Source of the DNA: Gemmatimonadota bacterium
Lineage (GTDB): Bacteria; JAAXHH01
Assembly (NCBI GenBank): GCA_009835325.1
Contig: VXWP01000005.1
Location: 35,436-91,241, forward strand
Reading direction: 5' to 3'
Length of the DNA: 55,806 nucleotides
Part shown: in pieces, positions 55,514 to 55,806 of the stretch
Numbering within the stretch: the first letter of the stretch is position 1
How the letters are laid out: each line of letters begins with the position of its first letter
Program-made: the position numbers and the translations under genes
Notes under the pieces: generated by a model
The model's database searches: none
What the model was told of the DNA's origin: nothing
What the model saw: the letters and a program-made list of their open reading frames with translations, nothing else

Positions 55514-55806
55514 ACCGTCTCCCGGTACACGTGGCGGTCCGCCGTGTCGCCGTCGGGCCATGGACTGGCGGCCGCTTCCCTTTCCGCTTCTTCTACTTCC
55601 GTCCGGACGTCGGCTTCGATCCGGTCCAGATTGGACGCCGTCATCGTTCCCTCGGACAGGATACGGCGCCGGAACCTCGAAATGGGGTCCTTCTCCCGCC
55701 ACTTGGCGACTTCCTCCTCGGTGCGGTACACGCCGGTAAGGCCCATCCCTTCGGCATGGGGTCGGGTGCGGTACGTCTTCGCTTCGATGAGGGTCGGTCC
55801 CTCACC
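55510..55806 (-). CDS. 2-oxoacid dehydrogenase E1 component, alpha subunit (C-terminal part)
   Basis: The last 98 residues of E1alpha; the rest is beyond the window edge. The visible part starts GEGPTLIEAKTYRTRPHAEG, the usual sequence after the thiamine-diphosphate domain, and continues with TEEEVAKWREKDPISRFRRRIL. In many E1alpha proteins the segment after RxxPH contains a phosphorylation-type loop. It is the first visible gene of the operon E1alpha-E1beta-E2-PKS. Confidence 0.9.
   Translation of the reverse strand, partial: GEGPTLIEAKTYRTRPHAEGMGLTGVYRTEEEVAKWREKDPISRFRRRILSEGTMTASNLDRIEADVRTEVEEAEREAAASPWPDGDTADRHVYRETV

Overview
The window is a GC-rich bacterial chromosome segment, densely packed with genes and without tRNA, rRNA, CRISPR or transposase genes. 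A signal-peptide-bearing autotransporter with a C-terminal beta-barrel shows a Gram-negative envelope. Several features fit uncultivated marine or sponge-associated phyla such as Latescibacterota or Poribacteria: several Fe(II)/2-oxoglutarate dioxygenases, a sulfatase, an FG-GAP protein, an LRR/metalloprotease protein, and a methylating, fully reducing type I PKS. That placement is inference from gene content only.

Layout. 1-4704: 3' part of a giant LRR protein ending in a metzincin-like protease. 4751-9515: rlmB, then ppdK and chrA. 9627-12296: a PhyH oxygenase divergent from an orphan oligopeptide-type binding protein. 12392-16956 (minus): a tight four-gene operon of fold-III PLP lyase, TauD-like dioxygenase, RtcB RNA ligase and mandelate-racemase-like enzyme. 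17064-18830: a small membrane coiled-coil protein and a sulfatase. 19092-29156 (plus): class V aminotransferase, an XPB helicase/Bax1 nuclease pair, an FG-GAP protein, an AadS-like nucleotidyltransferase, an ALDH7 dehydrogenase and an unusual PhyH protein. 29151-33219 (minus): a kinase/M23/class-III-aminotransferase triple fusion with an upstream PhyH gene. 33373-39046 (plus): a SelA/DgaE-like PLP enzyme and a Cache-domain autotransporter. 39225-42370: alpha/beta hydrolase, an NCS2 permease with a cytosolic tail, and a lone acyl carrier protein. 42534-55806 (minus): an operon of 2-oxoacid dehydrogenase E1alpha (partial), E1beta and E2 followed by a 3566-residue PKS.

Two systems stand out. (1) The PKS has one complete module, KS-AT-DH-MT-(psiKR)-ER-KR-ACP, followed by a second KS and an AT-shaped domain that has lost its catalytic Ser and His. 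The protein ends there with no second ACP. A free ACP gene converges on it, and the PKS is co-transcribed with genes of an acyl-CoA-producing dehydrogenase. (2) The kinase/M23/phospho-lyase fusion lies end to end with an operon carrying ALDH7 (aminoadipate semialdehyde dehydrogenase). Together they match the three steps that turn 5-hydroxylysine into 2-aminoadipate, which suggests use of hydroxylysine, for example from collagen-like proteins.

A further theme is a family of 9-bp tandem repeats with the core ACCAGGC. It occurs in five places: one just after a stop codon, and four inside genes (RtcB, FG-GAP, twice in the PKS), where it adds three-residue units in apparent loops and linkers.
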